Below are positions 26,851 through 35,937 of a DNA stretch of 64,000 nucleotides, piece by piece. Made by a program: the position numbers and the translations under genes. The notes under the pieces are model-generated. The model had not been told where the DNA came from. It was given only the letters and a program-made list of their open reading frames with translations, and did not search any database. The stretch's first letter is position 1. Every line of letters starts with the position of its first letter. Source of the stretch: Vibrio sp. LaRot3 (lineage in GTDB: Bacteria; Pseudomonadota; Gammaproteobacteria; Enterobacterales; Vibrionaceae); contig NZ_JAPPTI010000012.1 in NCBI RefSeq assembly GCF_027587025.1, positions 1 to 64,000 on the forward strand, given 5' to 3'.

Positions 26851-27750
26851 ATGATCTACCTTCTACCATTGTTGACTGTTTGTATTTGGGGCGGAAACTC
26901 CATCGTCAACAAGATGGCTGCATCGGCTATCGAACCTAGTGCGATGAGTTTCTATCGTTGGTTCGTTGCCATGCTGTTATTAACACCGTTTTGTCTTCCG
27001 CAAGTCATTAAACAATGGAAAAACGTGCGCCCTTATCTGACAAAGCTGGCCTTTTTGGCCATGCTAGGTATGGTCTTAAACCAATCGCTTGGCTACTACG
27101 CGGGGCTTACGACCACCGCATCTAATATGTCGTTGATTACGTCCCTCGTGCCTCTACTTGCGGTATTCATGAGCTTACCATTACTTGGCAAGGCCATTTC
27201 GCCACTCAGTATTGTCGGTGGTGTACTCTCTTTAGTCGGGCTCGCTTATATGCTGGGTAAAGGAGAAGTCTTTTTCTTTCTTGACCAACAAGTGACTCAA
27301 GGGGATGGTTTGATGGTGCTTGCTGCTATCTGTTACGCCGCATACTGTGTGTTACTGAAACGCTGGAAAATGCCACTTTCGAGCTGGGTGCTCATTTATA
27401 TGCAAGGATTGTTTGCCGTTGCCATGCTGACGCTATTATGGCTAACCAGCGATACACTTGTTGCCCCGAGAGAGTCCCTCCCTTTGATTGCTTACGCCTC
27501 TGTCGCAGCTTCTATTGTCGCACCTTGGATGTGGATTAAAGCGATCGATGTAATAGGCGCAGATTCAAGTGCGATGTTTATGAATTTATTGCCGGTGGTC
27601 GCTGTCACATTAGCGGCAACCCTACTTGGTGAAACAATCCATAGTTACCACCTCGTTGGCGGGCTAATGGTGATAGGTGGCGTGCTACTCTCGCAAATCA
27701 AACGCAAAGCGAAATTCACCAACCCTCCTCTCAATAATGAGGCGATATAG
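26851..27750 (+). CDS. EamA/DMT-family inner-membrane transporter
   Basis: The protein has about 299 residues with ten predicted transmembrane helices as two EamA repeats (IWGGNSIVNKMAASAIEPSAMSFYRW; LAAICYAAYCVLLKRWKMPLSSWV). The true start is taken as the ATG at 26851 (MIYLLPLLTVCIWGG); the frame also opens at an upstream TTG. Family members export amino acids or metabolites. It is divergent from an AraC regulator. The substrate cannot be inferred. Confidence 0.88.
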   Translation: MIYLLPLLTVCIWGGNSIVNKMAASAIEPSAMSFYRWFVAMLLLTPFCLPQVIKQWKNVRPYLTKLAFLAMLGMVLNQSLGYYAGLTTTASNMSLITSLVPLLAVFMSLPLLGKAISPLSIVGGVLSLVGLAYMLGKGEVFFFLDQQVTQGDGLMVLAAICYAAYCVLLKRWKMPLSSWVLIYMQGLFAVAMLTLLWLTSDTLVAPRESLPLIAYASVAASIVAPWMWIKAIDVIGADSSAMFMNLLPVVAVTLAATLLGETIHSYHLVGGLMVIGGVLLSQIKRKAKFTNPPLNNEAI

Positions 27751-27861
27751 CACGCGAGTTTTAAAGCCAAATGTGACCCACTAAGTAGTTTGAGTGATCT
27801 TGCTTCCCATTATTTGGCGGAGTTTGTTATAAAAAACACAATGCTATTTATTGGATCGCCG

Positions 27862-28584
27862 ATGAAAGAAATATTACGCTTAGTTCAAGAAAATCAAAAA
27901 ATAAACTCGGTCGGCGAACTGACTGAGTTACTCACCAAACTAAACTATAGATTGGAAAACGAGTATTTCTTACTCGGCCTCTCATTATCGCCTTCACTGG
28001 CTCACAACAACACACTCATCATAGATAGTTACCCATCAGGCTGGCGAGAGCAGTATGACCAATCCGGCTTTATGTACATAGACCCGATCGTTCAATACAG
28101 TGCGAACAATGCACTACCGATCAATTGGGAAAATGCGCACAGCTTAATGCCTGATAATTCAAACCTTTTTGAAGAAGCTCGAGTTAACGGTTTAAATGCG
28201 GGGTTCAGTATTCCTATTCACGGGCCTCAATGTGAATTTGGCATGTTAAGTTTTGCCACCTCAGATGTGAAAACGTTCAACGCCAATATCGATAATTTTA
28301 TTCTTTCACAACTGTTTGTCCCTCTGATTTCGCAAAACCTTCCCACCATTACCCAGAACGAGCCACTCGCTCGCAGCAAAGTTCATCTAACTCGGCGTGA
28401 GACAGAAGTATTGTCTTGGGCATCAGAGGGAAAAAGCACTTGGGAAATCAGTAAGATATTGGGCTGTTCAGAACGAACGATAAAATTTCATTTTAGCAAT
28501 GTATGCCAAAAATTAGGAGCGGTTAATCGCTATCAAGCGATCTCCAAAGCAATAGTGGGGGGATATATCTTTCCCCACTATTGA
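27862..28584 (+). CDS. luxR: LuxR-type acyl-homoserine-lactone receptor
   Basis: The 240-residue transcription factor has an autoinducer-binding domain with the conserved ligand residues W61, Y65, D74, P75, W89 and G114 (SGWREQYDQ; YIDPIVQYS; PINWEN; GLNAGFS). The C-terminal GerE helix-turn-helix reads LTRRETEVLSWASEGKSTWEIS, then ILGCSERTIKFHFSN. It resembles V. fischeri LuxR (DPIVDYS, INWN, WDISKILGCSERT) throughout, so it is a true LuxR/VanR relative, not a TetR-type LuxR. The start at 27862 fits the family; the frame opens at 27790. It converges on luxI with a 20-bp gap. Confidence 0.93.
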   Translation: MKEILRLVQENQKINSVGELTELLTKLNYRLENEYFLLGLSLSPSLAHNNTLIIDSYPSGWREQYDQSGFMYIDPIVQYSANNALPINWENAHSLMPDNSNLFEEARVNGLNAGFSIPIHGPQCEFGMLSFATSDVKTFNANIDNFILSQLFVPLISQNLPTITQNEPLARSKVHLTRRETEVLSWASEGKSTWEISKILGCSERTIKFHFSNVCQKLGAVNRYQAISKAIVGGYIFPHY

Positions 28585-28604
28585 TTGTTGTTAACAAACT
28601 AACG

Positions 28605-29201
28605 TTAAGAGGCACGCTTTAATAAGCCCACCGCTGTTTGATATTGTTGGTTCATTGGAATAGACAGCACCACTGAACGGGTATTTCCAAGTAAATGAAC
28701 CTGCTGATCACCAACCCTTTGATTCGGGATCCCCATGCGTGAAATCAGCTTTTCTATCCCCACCGAAGTCACCGTTACGTAAGACTCAATATCATGGCTT
28801 TCAGCATAGTGGTATAGAGCCTGAAACATGGTCAAGGTGACATCGCTCACCCCGGGGTTCTTCTTGGAAAAATCCTTATCTACCGCAAAACGGCTTAACT
28901 CAAATACTCGACGTTCTTGCGGGGCGATTTGATCACCTAGCAGCTCTGAGAAGGTATCTTTTAACATGTAGTCTTGTGTAGTAGGTAGGATTCGCCAACA
29001 GCCCACAACCCCATCACGATCACTTTTTACATACAGGTAATCCGCTCGCTCGACATCATACTCATCACTTTCACAGTTTTGACTAACTTTAAGCTCCCAG
29101 TTCAGTCTCTTCGCAAATACCTTGTATCGCAGTTCAAGCAAATTATGGTAATCACGATCAGGAATAGAGGAGTAATTGTAAGAATGTACAGACAGTGTCA
29201 T
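28605..29201 (-). CDS. luxI: LuxI-type acyl-homoserine-lactone synthase
   Basis: The enzyme joins an acyl chain from acyl-ACP to S-adenosylmethionine to make the quorum signal. The 198-residue protein has all the invariant family residues: R25, F29, W35 (ELRYKVFAKRLNW), D46 and D49 (DEYDVERADYL), R70 (GCWRILPTT), F84, E101 and R104 (FELSRFAVD). YVTVTSVGIEKLI places a Thr near position 143-145, which in this family favours 3-oxo chains (inference). A lux box at 29266-29285 lies 65 bp upstream, consistent with autoinduction by the adjacent LuxR. Confidence 0.95.
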   Translation of the reverse strand: MTLSVHSYNYSSIPDRDYHNLLELRYKVFAKRLNWELKVSQNCESDEYDVERADYLYVKSDRDGVVGCWRILPTTQDYMLKDTFSELLGDQIAPQERRVFELSRFAVDKDFSKKNPGVSDVTLTMFQALYHYAESHDIESYVTVTSVGIEKLISRMGIPNQRVGDQQVHLLGNTRSVVLSIPMNQQYQTAVGLLKRAS

Positions 29202-29265
29202 TGTTGTTATCTCCCATTTAGATATAGTCTGGGGATAAGCATCTAAACTAATAGAAACGATAACA

Positions 29266-29285
29266 ACCTGTCCGATCGGGCAGCT
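29266..29285. promoter_or_regulatory. lux box upstream of luxI
   Basis: ACCTGTCCGATCGGGCAGCT is an imperfect 20-bp dyad (8 of 10 half-site positions symmetric). By eye it matches the V. fischeri lux box at 15 of 20 positions. A -10-like TTAGAT (29246-29241) lies at the spacing expected for a LuxR-activated promoter centred near -42. Confidence 0.85.
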
Positions 29286-29378
29286 TATATTTTTTCTAAT
29301 CTACTTTATTATTAATAAGACTGTACTAACCGTTAGTTGGCTAAAACGGACCCTATAGAATATAAATCAGTCATACTT

Positions 29379-29409
29379 AGGCCCAGATGAGACCGCTCAA
29401 TCTGGGCCT
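29379..29409. terminator. Orphan hairpin between luxI and pyrC
   Basis: AGGCCCAGA (29379-29387) and TCTGGGCCT (29401-29409) pair perfectly around a 13-nt loop. Neither divergent neighbour needs a terminator here. On the plus strand a TTGGCT-18 bp-TATAAA promoter-like pair directly precedes it, so a very short transcript is possible. Confidence 0.4.
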
Positions 29410-29458
29410 TAATCATTATTAGTACCCCATTTCCCTACGCCTCGAATCATCTGCACCT

Positions 29459-29474
29459 ACGCAAACGTTTAGCT
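29459..29474 (+). promoter_or_regulatory. PurR-like half-palindrome upstream of pyrC
   Basis: ACGCAAACGTTTAGCT resembles the PurR box ACGCAAACGTTTGCGT in its left half and centre. A second related motif, GCGTTTGCGTTTGC, occurs at about 29553-29566. PurR controls pyrC in E. coli; binding here is inference. Confidence 0.4.
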
Positions 29475-29624
29475 GAATTGTCAGCAAATCGAAAGCAAAT
29501 GTGAAAAAGGGGATGAAATCCTACCCTCTTTCCACTATCATCCTGTCGCCTAAGCGTTTGCGTTTGCTTTACAGACCAACTGTTTAGGCTCCAATCAGAC
29601 AACGAATTAATGGTGGGAGCTACA

Positions 29625-30653
29625 ATGACAACACATACGATTACACGCCCTGACGACTGGCACGTTCACCTACGCGATGGTGATGTTCTAAAAGATACAG
29701 TGCGTGATATTAGCCGCTACAATGGTCGCGCGCTAATCATGCCAAACACCATCCCACCTGTAACTACCACTGAAATGGCACTTGCTTACCGTGAACGCAT
29801 CATGGCAGAAAAACCAAGTGCACAGTTTGAACCGCTAATGGCGTTGTATCTAACAGACAACACGACACCAGAAGAGATTCGCAAGGCGAAAGCCTCTGGT
29901 CGCGTTGTTGCAGCAAAGCTATACCCTGCAGGGGCTACAACTAACTCTGATTCCGGTGTAACTTCCGCTAAGAACATTTACCACGTTCTTGAAGCTATGC
30001 AGGAAGTGGGCATGCTGCTATTGATCCATGGCGAAGTAACCACACATGATGTCGACATTTTTGACCGTGAGAAAAAGTTCCTCGACACGGTACTTGCCCC
30101 AATTGTTAATGATTTTCCTAACCTAAAAATCGTTCTAGAGCACATTACTACGTCAGACGCTGCTGAGTTTGTTGCTAAAGCAAATGACAATGTTGCGGCG
30201 ACGATCACAGCCCATCACTTAATGTATAACCGTAACCACATGTTGGTTGGCGGCATTAAGCCGCATTTTTACTGCTTACCGATTCTTAAACGTAACACCC
30301 ACCAACAAGCATTGGTTGCAGCAGCGACCAGCGGTAGTAAAAAGTTCTTCTTGGGTACTGATTCAGCACCTCACGCAAAAGATAAGAAAGAAGCAGCTTG
30401 TGGTTGTGCCGGCTCATACACAGCTCACGCTGCACTAGAGCTTTATGCAGAAGTGTTCGAGCAAGAAGGTAAATTGGAAAACCTAGAAGCATTCGCCAGC
30501 CACAACGGCCCAGACTTTTATGGCGTTCCACGTAATAGCGATACAGTGACTCTGACAAAAGCGTCATGGCCTGTTCCGCAAACCATGCCATTTGGCCAAG
30601 ACATTGTCGTGCCAATTAAAGCAGGCGAAGAGATTACTTGGACTGTTAAATAA
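29625..30653 (+). CDS. pyrC: Dihydroorotase, E. coli PyrC type
   Basis: PyrC cyclises carbamoyl-aspartate to dihydroorotate, step three of pyrimidine synthesis. The 342-residue protein starts at MTTHTITRP (ATG 29625, behind GGTGGGAG; an upstream GTG frame is ignored). The zinc ligands are DDWHVHLRDGD (HxH), AAKLYPAGATTNSDSG (carboxylated Lys), LIHGEV, LEHITT and GTDSAPHAKDKKE. It is the canonical class II enzyme with the full HxH, in contrast to the QxH paralog at 11353-12699. It is monocistronic with a strong terminator. Confidence 0.95.
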   Translation: MTTHTITRPDDWHVHLRDGDVLKDTVRDISRYNGRALIMPNTIPPVTTTEMALAYRERIMAEKPSAQFEPLMALYLTDNTTPEEIRKAKASGRVVAAKLYPAGATTNSDSGVTSAKNIYHVLEAMQEVGMLLLIHGEVTTHDVDIFDREKKFLDTVLAPIVNDFPNLKIVLEHITTSDAAEFVAKANDNVAATITAHHLMYNRNHMLVGGIKPHFYCLPILKRNTHQQALVAAATSGSKKFFLGTDSAPHAKDKKEAACGCAGSYTAHAALELYAEVFEQEGKLENLEAFASHNGPDFYGVPRNSDTVTLTKASWPVPQTMPFGQDIVVPIKAGEEITWTVK

Positions 30654-30658
30654 ACCAC

Positions 30659-30681
30659 AAAGCCACCATCAAGGTGGCTTT
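30659..30681 (+). terminator. Terminator of pyrC
   Basis: AAAGCCACC and GGTGGCTTT form a 9-bp stem with a 5-nt loop, followed by a T-rich tail. Confidence 0.9.
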
Positions 30682-30712
30682 TCTTTTATTGCTTGTGCCA
30701 AATACTCAGATA

Positions 30713-31105
30713 CTAGGCGCTAAAATCCAGTAACGGTTTAGCCAGTATTTGCTCACTCCCTTCCGCCATTTTCATAATTGATTGCATGTGGAAGATATCT
30801 ATCTCGGCGGTCGAAGCTTGAAATGCTTGTACAGCCTTCTCTAGCGAAGCTGCCCTCATATACCACAACAGATATGGCGTTGATTCAATCTCGATCTTAA
30901 ACCAACTCTCGACCATCACCTGCTCGTTTTTTAATGACGCCGTCACTTGCTCAACGCTGTCGTTCATGTGTTGTTGCCAATCCGTCAAAGTATCATGATG
31001 CGGTATTTGCAATTTAATTAAGCCAGCGGCTACTTCCACGCTCTCTCTCCATGTATATAAGAAATAAATGGCTATATTGCGTGAGTTCATCTTCAACACA
31101 AGCAA
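30713..31105 (-). CDS. Hypothetical protein, possibly DUF6176-like
   Basis: The 130-residue soluble protein contains WRESVEVAAGLIKLQIPHHDTLTDWQ, then VMVESWFKIEIESTPYLLWYMRAASLEKAVQAFQAS, a ferredoxin-like alpha+beta pattern similar to what I remember of DUF6176 proteins. There is no signal peptide or membrane segment. The start could also be the ATG six codons in. It converges on pyrC. Function unknown. Confidence 0.6.
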   Translation of the reverse strand: MLVLKMNSRNIAIYFLYTWRESVEVAAGLIKLQIPHHDTLTDWQQHMNDSVEQVTASLKNEQVMVESWFKIEIESTPYLLWYMRAASLEKAVQAFQASTAEIDIFHMQSIMKMAEGSEQILAKPLLDFSA

Positions 31106-31157
31106 AGTTACATTTGAATCAATGTTATACGACAGAGGTTTGAACTACGGATACAAA

Positions 31158-31183
31158 AACGCCTAGCTGTTTAGCTAGGCGTT
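31158..31183 (-). terminator. Terminator of the azurin gene
   Basis: AACGCCTAGCT and AGCTAGGCGTT form an 11-bp stem with loop GTTT on the plus strand. On the minus strand it is followed by TTTGT. Confidence 0.9.
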
Positions 31184-31204
31184 AAGTTGGGCACTTAGAC
31201 TGCG

Positions 31205-31657
31205 TTACTTAAATTCAAATTTGCCCTTCATGATCGCCCAGTGACCAGGGAAAGAGCAAAAGAAGGTGTAATCACCACCCGCTGTCAGTTTGTCAGTCAT
31301 AAAGGTTAACGTGGTCGTTTCGCCACCACCGATCACTTTAGAGAAAGCATACACGCGATCATCACCCGGTTTTACATAGCTATTATCAATGCCAGCACTC
31401 ATGCCTTCCGTTCCAACACCTTGTACATTCGCGGTATCAGAAATAACGACATTGTGCCCCATAGAGGTCGCAGGTAGAGAGCCCGTATGCTTCAAGGTGA
31501 TCGAAACCTCTTTACAGCTTGCCGGGACACTTATCACATCCTTATTGAATTTCATCATATCGTTTGCTTCAAGTTCAACGTCACAACTCGCTACTGCTTG
31601 AGCGGAGAATGCAGCAGCAAAAAGAGTCGCGATAGAAAGTAGTGAACGAAGTTTCAT
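31205..31657 (-). CDS. azu: Azurin, periplasmic blue copper protein
   Basis: The 150-residue precursor has a signal peptide MKLRSLLSIATLFAAAFSAQAVA. The mature cupredoxin has the four copper ligands: His in SMGHNVVIS, and Cys, His and Met in FFCSFPGHWAIMKGKFEFK. The disulfide Cys residues (ASCDVEL, PASCKEV) are also present. Azurins carry electrons between periplasmic redox enzymes, for example to cytochrome peroxidase or nitrite reductase. The start is the ATG at 31657, since the longer frame only adds a non-signal leader. It is monocistronic. Confidence 0.95.
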   Translation of the reverse strand: MKLRSLLSIATLFAAAFSAQAVASCDVELEANDMMKFNKDVISVPASCKEVSITLKHTGSLPATSMGHNVVISDTANVQGVGTEGMSAGIDNSYVKPGDDRVYAFSKVIGGGETTTLTFMTDKLTAGGDYTFFCSFPGHWAIMKGKFEFK

Positions 31658-31888
31658 TATTAGTCTCCTTATTTGAAAGCCGTTTTTATTATACGCTAGT
31701 AACCACAATAATCTTGTGTAGAGCTCTCACACAGCCCGACAAATATCCATCTCCTTTCTAGCACAGATCACTTTACACACAATTTGTTTACGTTTTATTT
31801 TTTATTCTTCATACCCTAAAAACTTATAAACCGATCACCCGTTACTCCGTAAAGGAAAAGTGTTGGGACGCAGAAGACCCGAGACGAA

Positions 31889-31912
31889 AAACGCATCCCG
31901 AAGGATGCGTTT
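31889..31912 (-). terminator. Terminator of the TonB receptor gene
   Basis: AAACGCATCC and GGATGCGTTT form a perfect 10-bp stem, followed by T residues on the minus strand. Confidence 0.85.
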
Positions 31913-31939
31913 ACTTTCTATTTAGGTTGCACTTGAAAA

Positions 31940-33997
31940 TTAGAACCTCAGTTCAAGAGACGCGCCAATTAAGCGCTCGCGTTGCTTCAAGACTTCGGTA
32001 CCACTGCGACTTGCTGAATATAGCAATTCATCATCAGAATCAAATAAGTTTTCAACAAACAATGCAGCTCGACCATATTCGAAATCATACGCAAACTGAG
32101 CGTCGACTAACCAATAACCGTCAATTTTTAACTCTTCAATATTGTCTTTTTCTGAGTAATATTCGCTAGTGTATTTAGCATTCGCACTCAATTCAAAGCC
32201 ATCACCAAAGTAGAATAGACCGCCGAGTGTTGAAGTAAATGCAGGCGAACGATCAAGTTCTAGTGTTTTACCACCTTGCGAAGCTTTCTCTTTGTATTCC
32301 GTCTCCAACCAACCTATGTTTGCGTATAACTCAACGTCAGAAGTGGCGTACCAACGAGTTGCAACTTCAGCGCCGTAAGTTTCCGCGTTATCGATGTTAG
32401 TTACAACACTAATATCATTTTCGTTACGCTGACTGATCTGGAAGTTATCATAATCATTAAAGAATATGTTTGACGTTAGCTCGACAGCTCCACCCGCGAG
32501 TGCGTGACGAGTATATAGCTCATAATTCCATACATATTCACTTTCATATTCAAAATCTTGATAGCGACCACCTGTAGAATCAAAGCCTAAACCAGCACCA
32601 CCACCGTTATAACCTTTAGCAATTTTAAAGCCTAACGTGCTGTTGCTCTGAGGCTTGTAAGCTACATCGAAGCGAGGTAAAAACTCAGAGAAAGTTTCGT
32701 CGTAATCCACAGTCATGTTAAGAGGGTTAGGCTCAACAATTCGGATTTTGTGTTCTTGCTCAAAACGACCCGCAAAAGTAACGGTCACCTCTGGTACAAC
32801 ATCATAAGACACTTCAGCAAATGCAGATTTAGTTACCGTTCTATCGTACATAGGGCTTGAACCAGCGCTATGAATATACACTTCATCTTGTTCAGAGTTG
32901 AAGTAACGGATACCCGCCAAACCATACAATTTGCTTTGCATTGCGTTATAGCGCACCAATGCCTCTACTTGAACCTCATCTCCTTCGATTAAGAAATCTG
33001 CTGGATATGAAGGCGGTGTTTGGCGATGGTTTACAAAATCTGTGTACATAACATTCGTTTCAAACCTTAAGTGGTCATTAACGTCGAAACCAGTATCCCA
33101 TGCATAACTGATTGAGTCAGTTTCATAGATAGCCCTATCAGCTGTATAGCCAGAACTGAGTTCATGTTCAGATTGAGGAGAACGAGAGTCCAAATAAGCT
33201 ACCGACAAACCTGTTCTAAAACCAGGCAATGACGTTGGTTCAAGCAATAACTTGGCACGAACTGTCGACATTTCAATTTCTCGAGCATCACCAACAGGGT
33301 CATAAGAGATCATTTCAATGTGGCTCTTTCGCTTTTGTTGATCAACAGACAAACGAAACGCAAGTTGATCTTCAACAATTGGCGCCGATATCATTGCTGC
33401 AGTTTGTGAATAGTTATGCTGACCTACAGCCACTTTTACTGCACTTTCAAAGTCATACGTTGGGTCTTTTGACTTCATCACAATTGCGCCAGCAATTGCA
33501 TTGCGACCTTGAATATAGCTTTGTGGGCCAAGGTAAATCTCGGCCTGTTCCATATCCCAAAGAGAACGAGGGCCAAAGGCGATTTCAGAATAGTTTAAAG
33601 AGCGGCCATCGATAGAAAGGTTAACACGAGGACGAGAACCGGAGAAACTTGCGATACCACCGATAGACGGGCCCGAAGCGTCCACACCACGAATCGAAGG
33701 AAGGTTGTTACCTAAACCTGAATCGACCACGTTGGGTGCAAGTTGGATCAGGTCTTTAATCTCTGTGGCGTTTGGTGTGCTGTCGATACGATCTGAATCG
33801 TAAACTTCAACACTCGAACTGGTGTCGTAGATAGTTCGCTCTACCTTTTCACCAATCACCGTAATCACTTCTTTTACATCATCTTGAGCTAAGACTGGTT
33901 GAGTTCCAACTGCACCAATGCACACCCCGGCGATCAATGCCGACAGAGGACGAACTCTAAATTTCGCTACTTGTCGAGCTGGAATAGAGGCTGTCAT
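31940..33997 (-). CDS. TonB-dependent outer-membrane receptor, probable siderophore uptake
   Basis: The 685-residue protein has a signal peptide ending PVLAQ, then the TonB box region KEVITVIGEKVERT, the plug domain (DLIQLAPNVVDSG, PSIRGVDASGPSIGG, GRNAIAGAIVMKSKDP) and a 22-strand barrel ending in LELRF, the outer-membrane sorting signal. Barrel elements such as YNYELYTRHAL and NAETYGAEVATRWYA are typical of catecholate or hydroxamate siderophore receptors. It is divergent from a ferric-reductase-like gene, which supports an iron role. The ligand cannot be named. Confidence 0.9.
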   Translation of the reverse strand: MTASIPARQVAKFRVRPLSALIAGVCIGAVGTQPVLAQDDVKEVITVIGEKVERTIYDTSSSVEVYDSDRIDSTPNATEIKDLIQLAPNVVDSGLGNNLPSIRGVDASGPSIGGIASFSGSRPRVNLSIDGRSLNYSEIAFGPRSLWDMEQAEIYLGPQSYIQGRNAIAGAIVMKSKDPTYDFESAVKVAVGQHNYSQTAAMISAPIVEDQLAFRLSVDQQKRKSHIEMISYDPVGDAREIEMSTVRAKLLLEPTSLPGFRTGLSVAYLDSRSPQSEHELSSGYTADRAIYETDSISYAWDTGFDVNDHLRFETNVMYTDFVNHRQTPPSYPADFLIEGDEVQVEALVRYNAMQSKLYGLAGIRYFNSEQDEVYIHSAGSSPMYDRTVTKSAFAEVSYDVVPEVTVTFAGRFEQEHKIRIVEPNPLNMTVDYDETFSEFLPRFDVAYKPQSNSTLGFKIAKGYNGGGAGLGFDSTGGRYQDFEYESEYVWNYELYTRHALAGGAVELTSNIFFNDYDNFQISQRNENDISVVTNIDNAETYGAEVATRWYATSDVELYANIGWLETEYKEKASQGGKTLELDRSPAFTSTLGGLFYFGDGFELSANAKYTSEYYSEKDNIEELKIDGYWLVDAQFAYDFEYGRAALFVENLFDSDDELLYSASRSGTEVLKQRERLIGASLELRF

Positions 33998-34584
33998 TTC
34001 AATTCTCCTTCATTAAACAATAACAACTTTTTTGCCCATAACGAGGAGTACGCGAACGTTTGCTTCAAATGTTCAGGGTGCACGAAACCTACCCTATTTC
34101 TAAGGTATATGCGTCATGACGCGCGACATCTGTTCAACGTCGTTCAAAAACCAATCGTGTTTATGAGCTAATATCCCACGCCTCAAACGACTACGCGAAA
34201 GCACAACGAAACGCCCCTTTACCGATAGGTTCAGGAAGTGCTTTAACAGCGTATTTTTGCCAGATTGATTTATGGGTCAATTTTAAGGCGGAGCAATAGA
34301 ATGCTCGCCACTAACAATCAGCTAGATGAAGGTGAACATATGGGATGAATCACAATCACTGCGTTAACTATTGTTTTAATTATCTATATTGACGAGAGAA
34401 AACTAACAATAAGCAGCCTAAATGTAAAGCATTCTCATTAATAAATTGTCATTCTAATATTAACTTTTCTTAATGTTCTCTCTATCGCCTCGTTAAGCCG
34501 CAATAGACAACCTGACTAAAGCATTCATTCAATGTTCATTTATAGAGTGTCATTCTGTACCAAATCTTCGACGAGAGAACCGCT
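33998..34584. other. 587-bp divergent intergenic region
   Basis: The region lies between the TonB receptor and the ferric-reductase-like gene. No convincing gene is seen. The AT-rich right half holds a possible Fur site (34429-34453). Confidence 0.5.
34429..34453. promoter_or_regulatory. Possible Fur box
   Basis: On the minus strand AATGACAATTTATTAATGAG followed by AATGC resembles repeated GATAAT-like Fur hexamers. It is placed between two iron-related divergent genes. The match is imperfect. Confidence 0.35.
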
Positions 34585-35820
34585 ATGAAAGTACCAAAAA
34601 TCATCACCTTATCTATTATTGCCTTGTTAGTTTCTAGCGGCATTTGGGCGCTACTTCCCGTCGACTTGGAGCTTGCTCGAAAAGTACCGGCGTTCTTTGC
34701 AACTGTCTCAATGATCGCAATGGCGTTAGCAATGCTGCTTAGCTGTCGATTAAAGTGGCTTGAGCCAATATTTGGTGGAATGGATAAAGCCTATGTTTGG
34801 CACAAGTGGCTGGGCATTGCAGGGCTAGTCGGTGCAAGTTTTCATTGGCTACTGGTTCCCGGCCCTGCAGGGAATGGTATTGACCCGCTATTTGCTGATT
34901 TCGGTGAAGAAATAGGCCAATGGGCTATGTACGGATTATTGGTGCTAGGCAGTGTCAGTATGGTTAAACAAATCCCTTATCGTATCTGGTTTTACACCCA
35001 CAAATTAATGGGGCCTATTTTCTTAATCTCGGTTTACCATACCTTTTTCTCTGATGTGCCTTTTGAATTGTTCAGTGTCACAGGAGCGGCTCTGGTCATC
35101 ATATCGGCGATTGGCACTGCTGCTTACTTCTATAAATGCCTAGTTAAGCCGCGCAGTTATAAGCGCTACACCGTTAAACAAGTAACACAGTTAGATAACG
35201 CAGTAGAAGTGACTCTAGATGCCGATCATGGCGCTATCAAACATCATGCAGGGCAATTTGCTTACCTAGATTTTGGCTTAGATAACATAGAGCACTTTCA
35301 TCCATTTACGATTGCTTCAGCCCCAAACGGTAACGAGCTGACTTTTATCATTCGTAACTTGGGACGCCATACACAACAATTACAAACCGAAATCAATATA
35401 GGGCAAAAGGTGACGGTAGATGGCGCTTATGGACGCTTGCATGCGCAGCGCAATCGTAATAAGCCGCAAGTATGGATTGCCGGTGGCATTGGTATCACCC
35501 CATTTTTAGCTTGGTTACAAGCTCGTGATACGCAGCAACCTATCGAACTGTTCTTTGTAGGTAGAGGTAAGTTATATCAATTACTCATCGCGAAAGTGCA
35601 ACCACTGTTAAGTAGTACAAATGTGACACTGCATTTACCGACGATGGACAATCAACGTCTTGATGCAGAGATCATCCAGAAATCGCTGAAAAAACCACTT
35701 AATAACTATCAATTTTTCGCATGTGGACCACAAAGCATGATGGAATCGATAAAAAAACAACTTTTCATCGAAGGAATGAAGCCAAAGCAGTGGCACAATG
35801 AAAATTTTGCCATGCGCTAG
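34585..35820 (+). CDS. Ferric reductase-like membrane flavoprotein
   Basis: The 411-residue protein has an N-terminal half of about six transmembrane helices with heme-ligand candidates (YVWHKWLG, SFHWLLV, YTHKLMG, VYHTFF). The C-terminal half is a ferredoxin-NADP reductase module: GQFAYLDFG, FHPFTIASAPN (FAD), GGIGITPFLAW (NAD(P)H) and FFACGPQSMM. Such proteins pass electrons from cytosolic NAD(P)H across the membrane to ferric chelates. It is divergent from the TonB receptor, suggesting reduction of the imported ferric siderophore. Iron specificity is inferred from context. Confidence 0.85.
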   Translation: MKVPKIITLSIIALLVSSGIWALLPVDLELARKVPAFFATVSMIAMALAMLLSCRLKWLEPIFGGMDKAYVWHKWLGIAGLVGASFHWLLVPGPAGNGIDPLFADFGEEIGQWAMYGLLVLGSVSMVKQIPYRIWFYTHKLMGPIFLISVYHTFFSDVPFELFSVTGAALVIISAIGTAAYFYKCLVKPRSYKRYTVKQVTQLDNAVEVTLDADHGAIKHHAGQFAYLDFGLDNIEHFHPFTIASAPNGNELTFIIRNLGRHTQQLQTEINIGQKVTVDGAYGRLHAQRNRNKPQVWIAGGIGITPFLAWLQARDTQQPIELFFVGRGKLYQLLIAKVQPLLSSTNVTLHLPTMDNQRLDAEIIQKSLKKPLNNYQFFACGPQSMMESIKKQLFIEGMKPKQWHNENFAMR

Positions 35821-35937
35821 TCAGATTAATAGCTAACGAGGGCGTGGAAACACGCCCTATAATTTATAGTATGACATATAAATACATCTTCTTTATGAAA
35901 GCTCTCAAACACCAACAAATACAAGCAAAAGCTACAA

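Noticed and set aside
27751..27862. Second lux box in front of luxR
   Set aside because: No dyad resembling CTGTNNNNNNNNACAG is present there.
33229..33615. 128-codon plus-strand frame inside the TonB receptor gene
   Set aside because: It is an opposite-strand shadow of a clear beta-barrel gene; its protein resembles nothing and lacks initiation signals.
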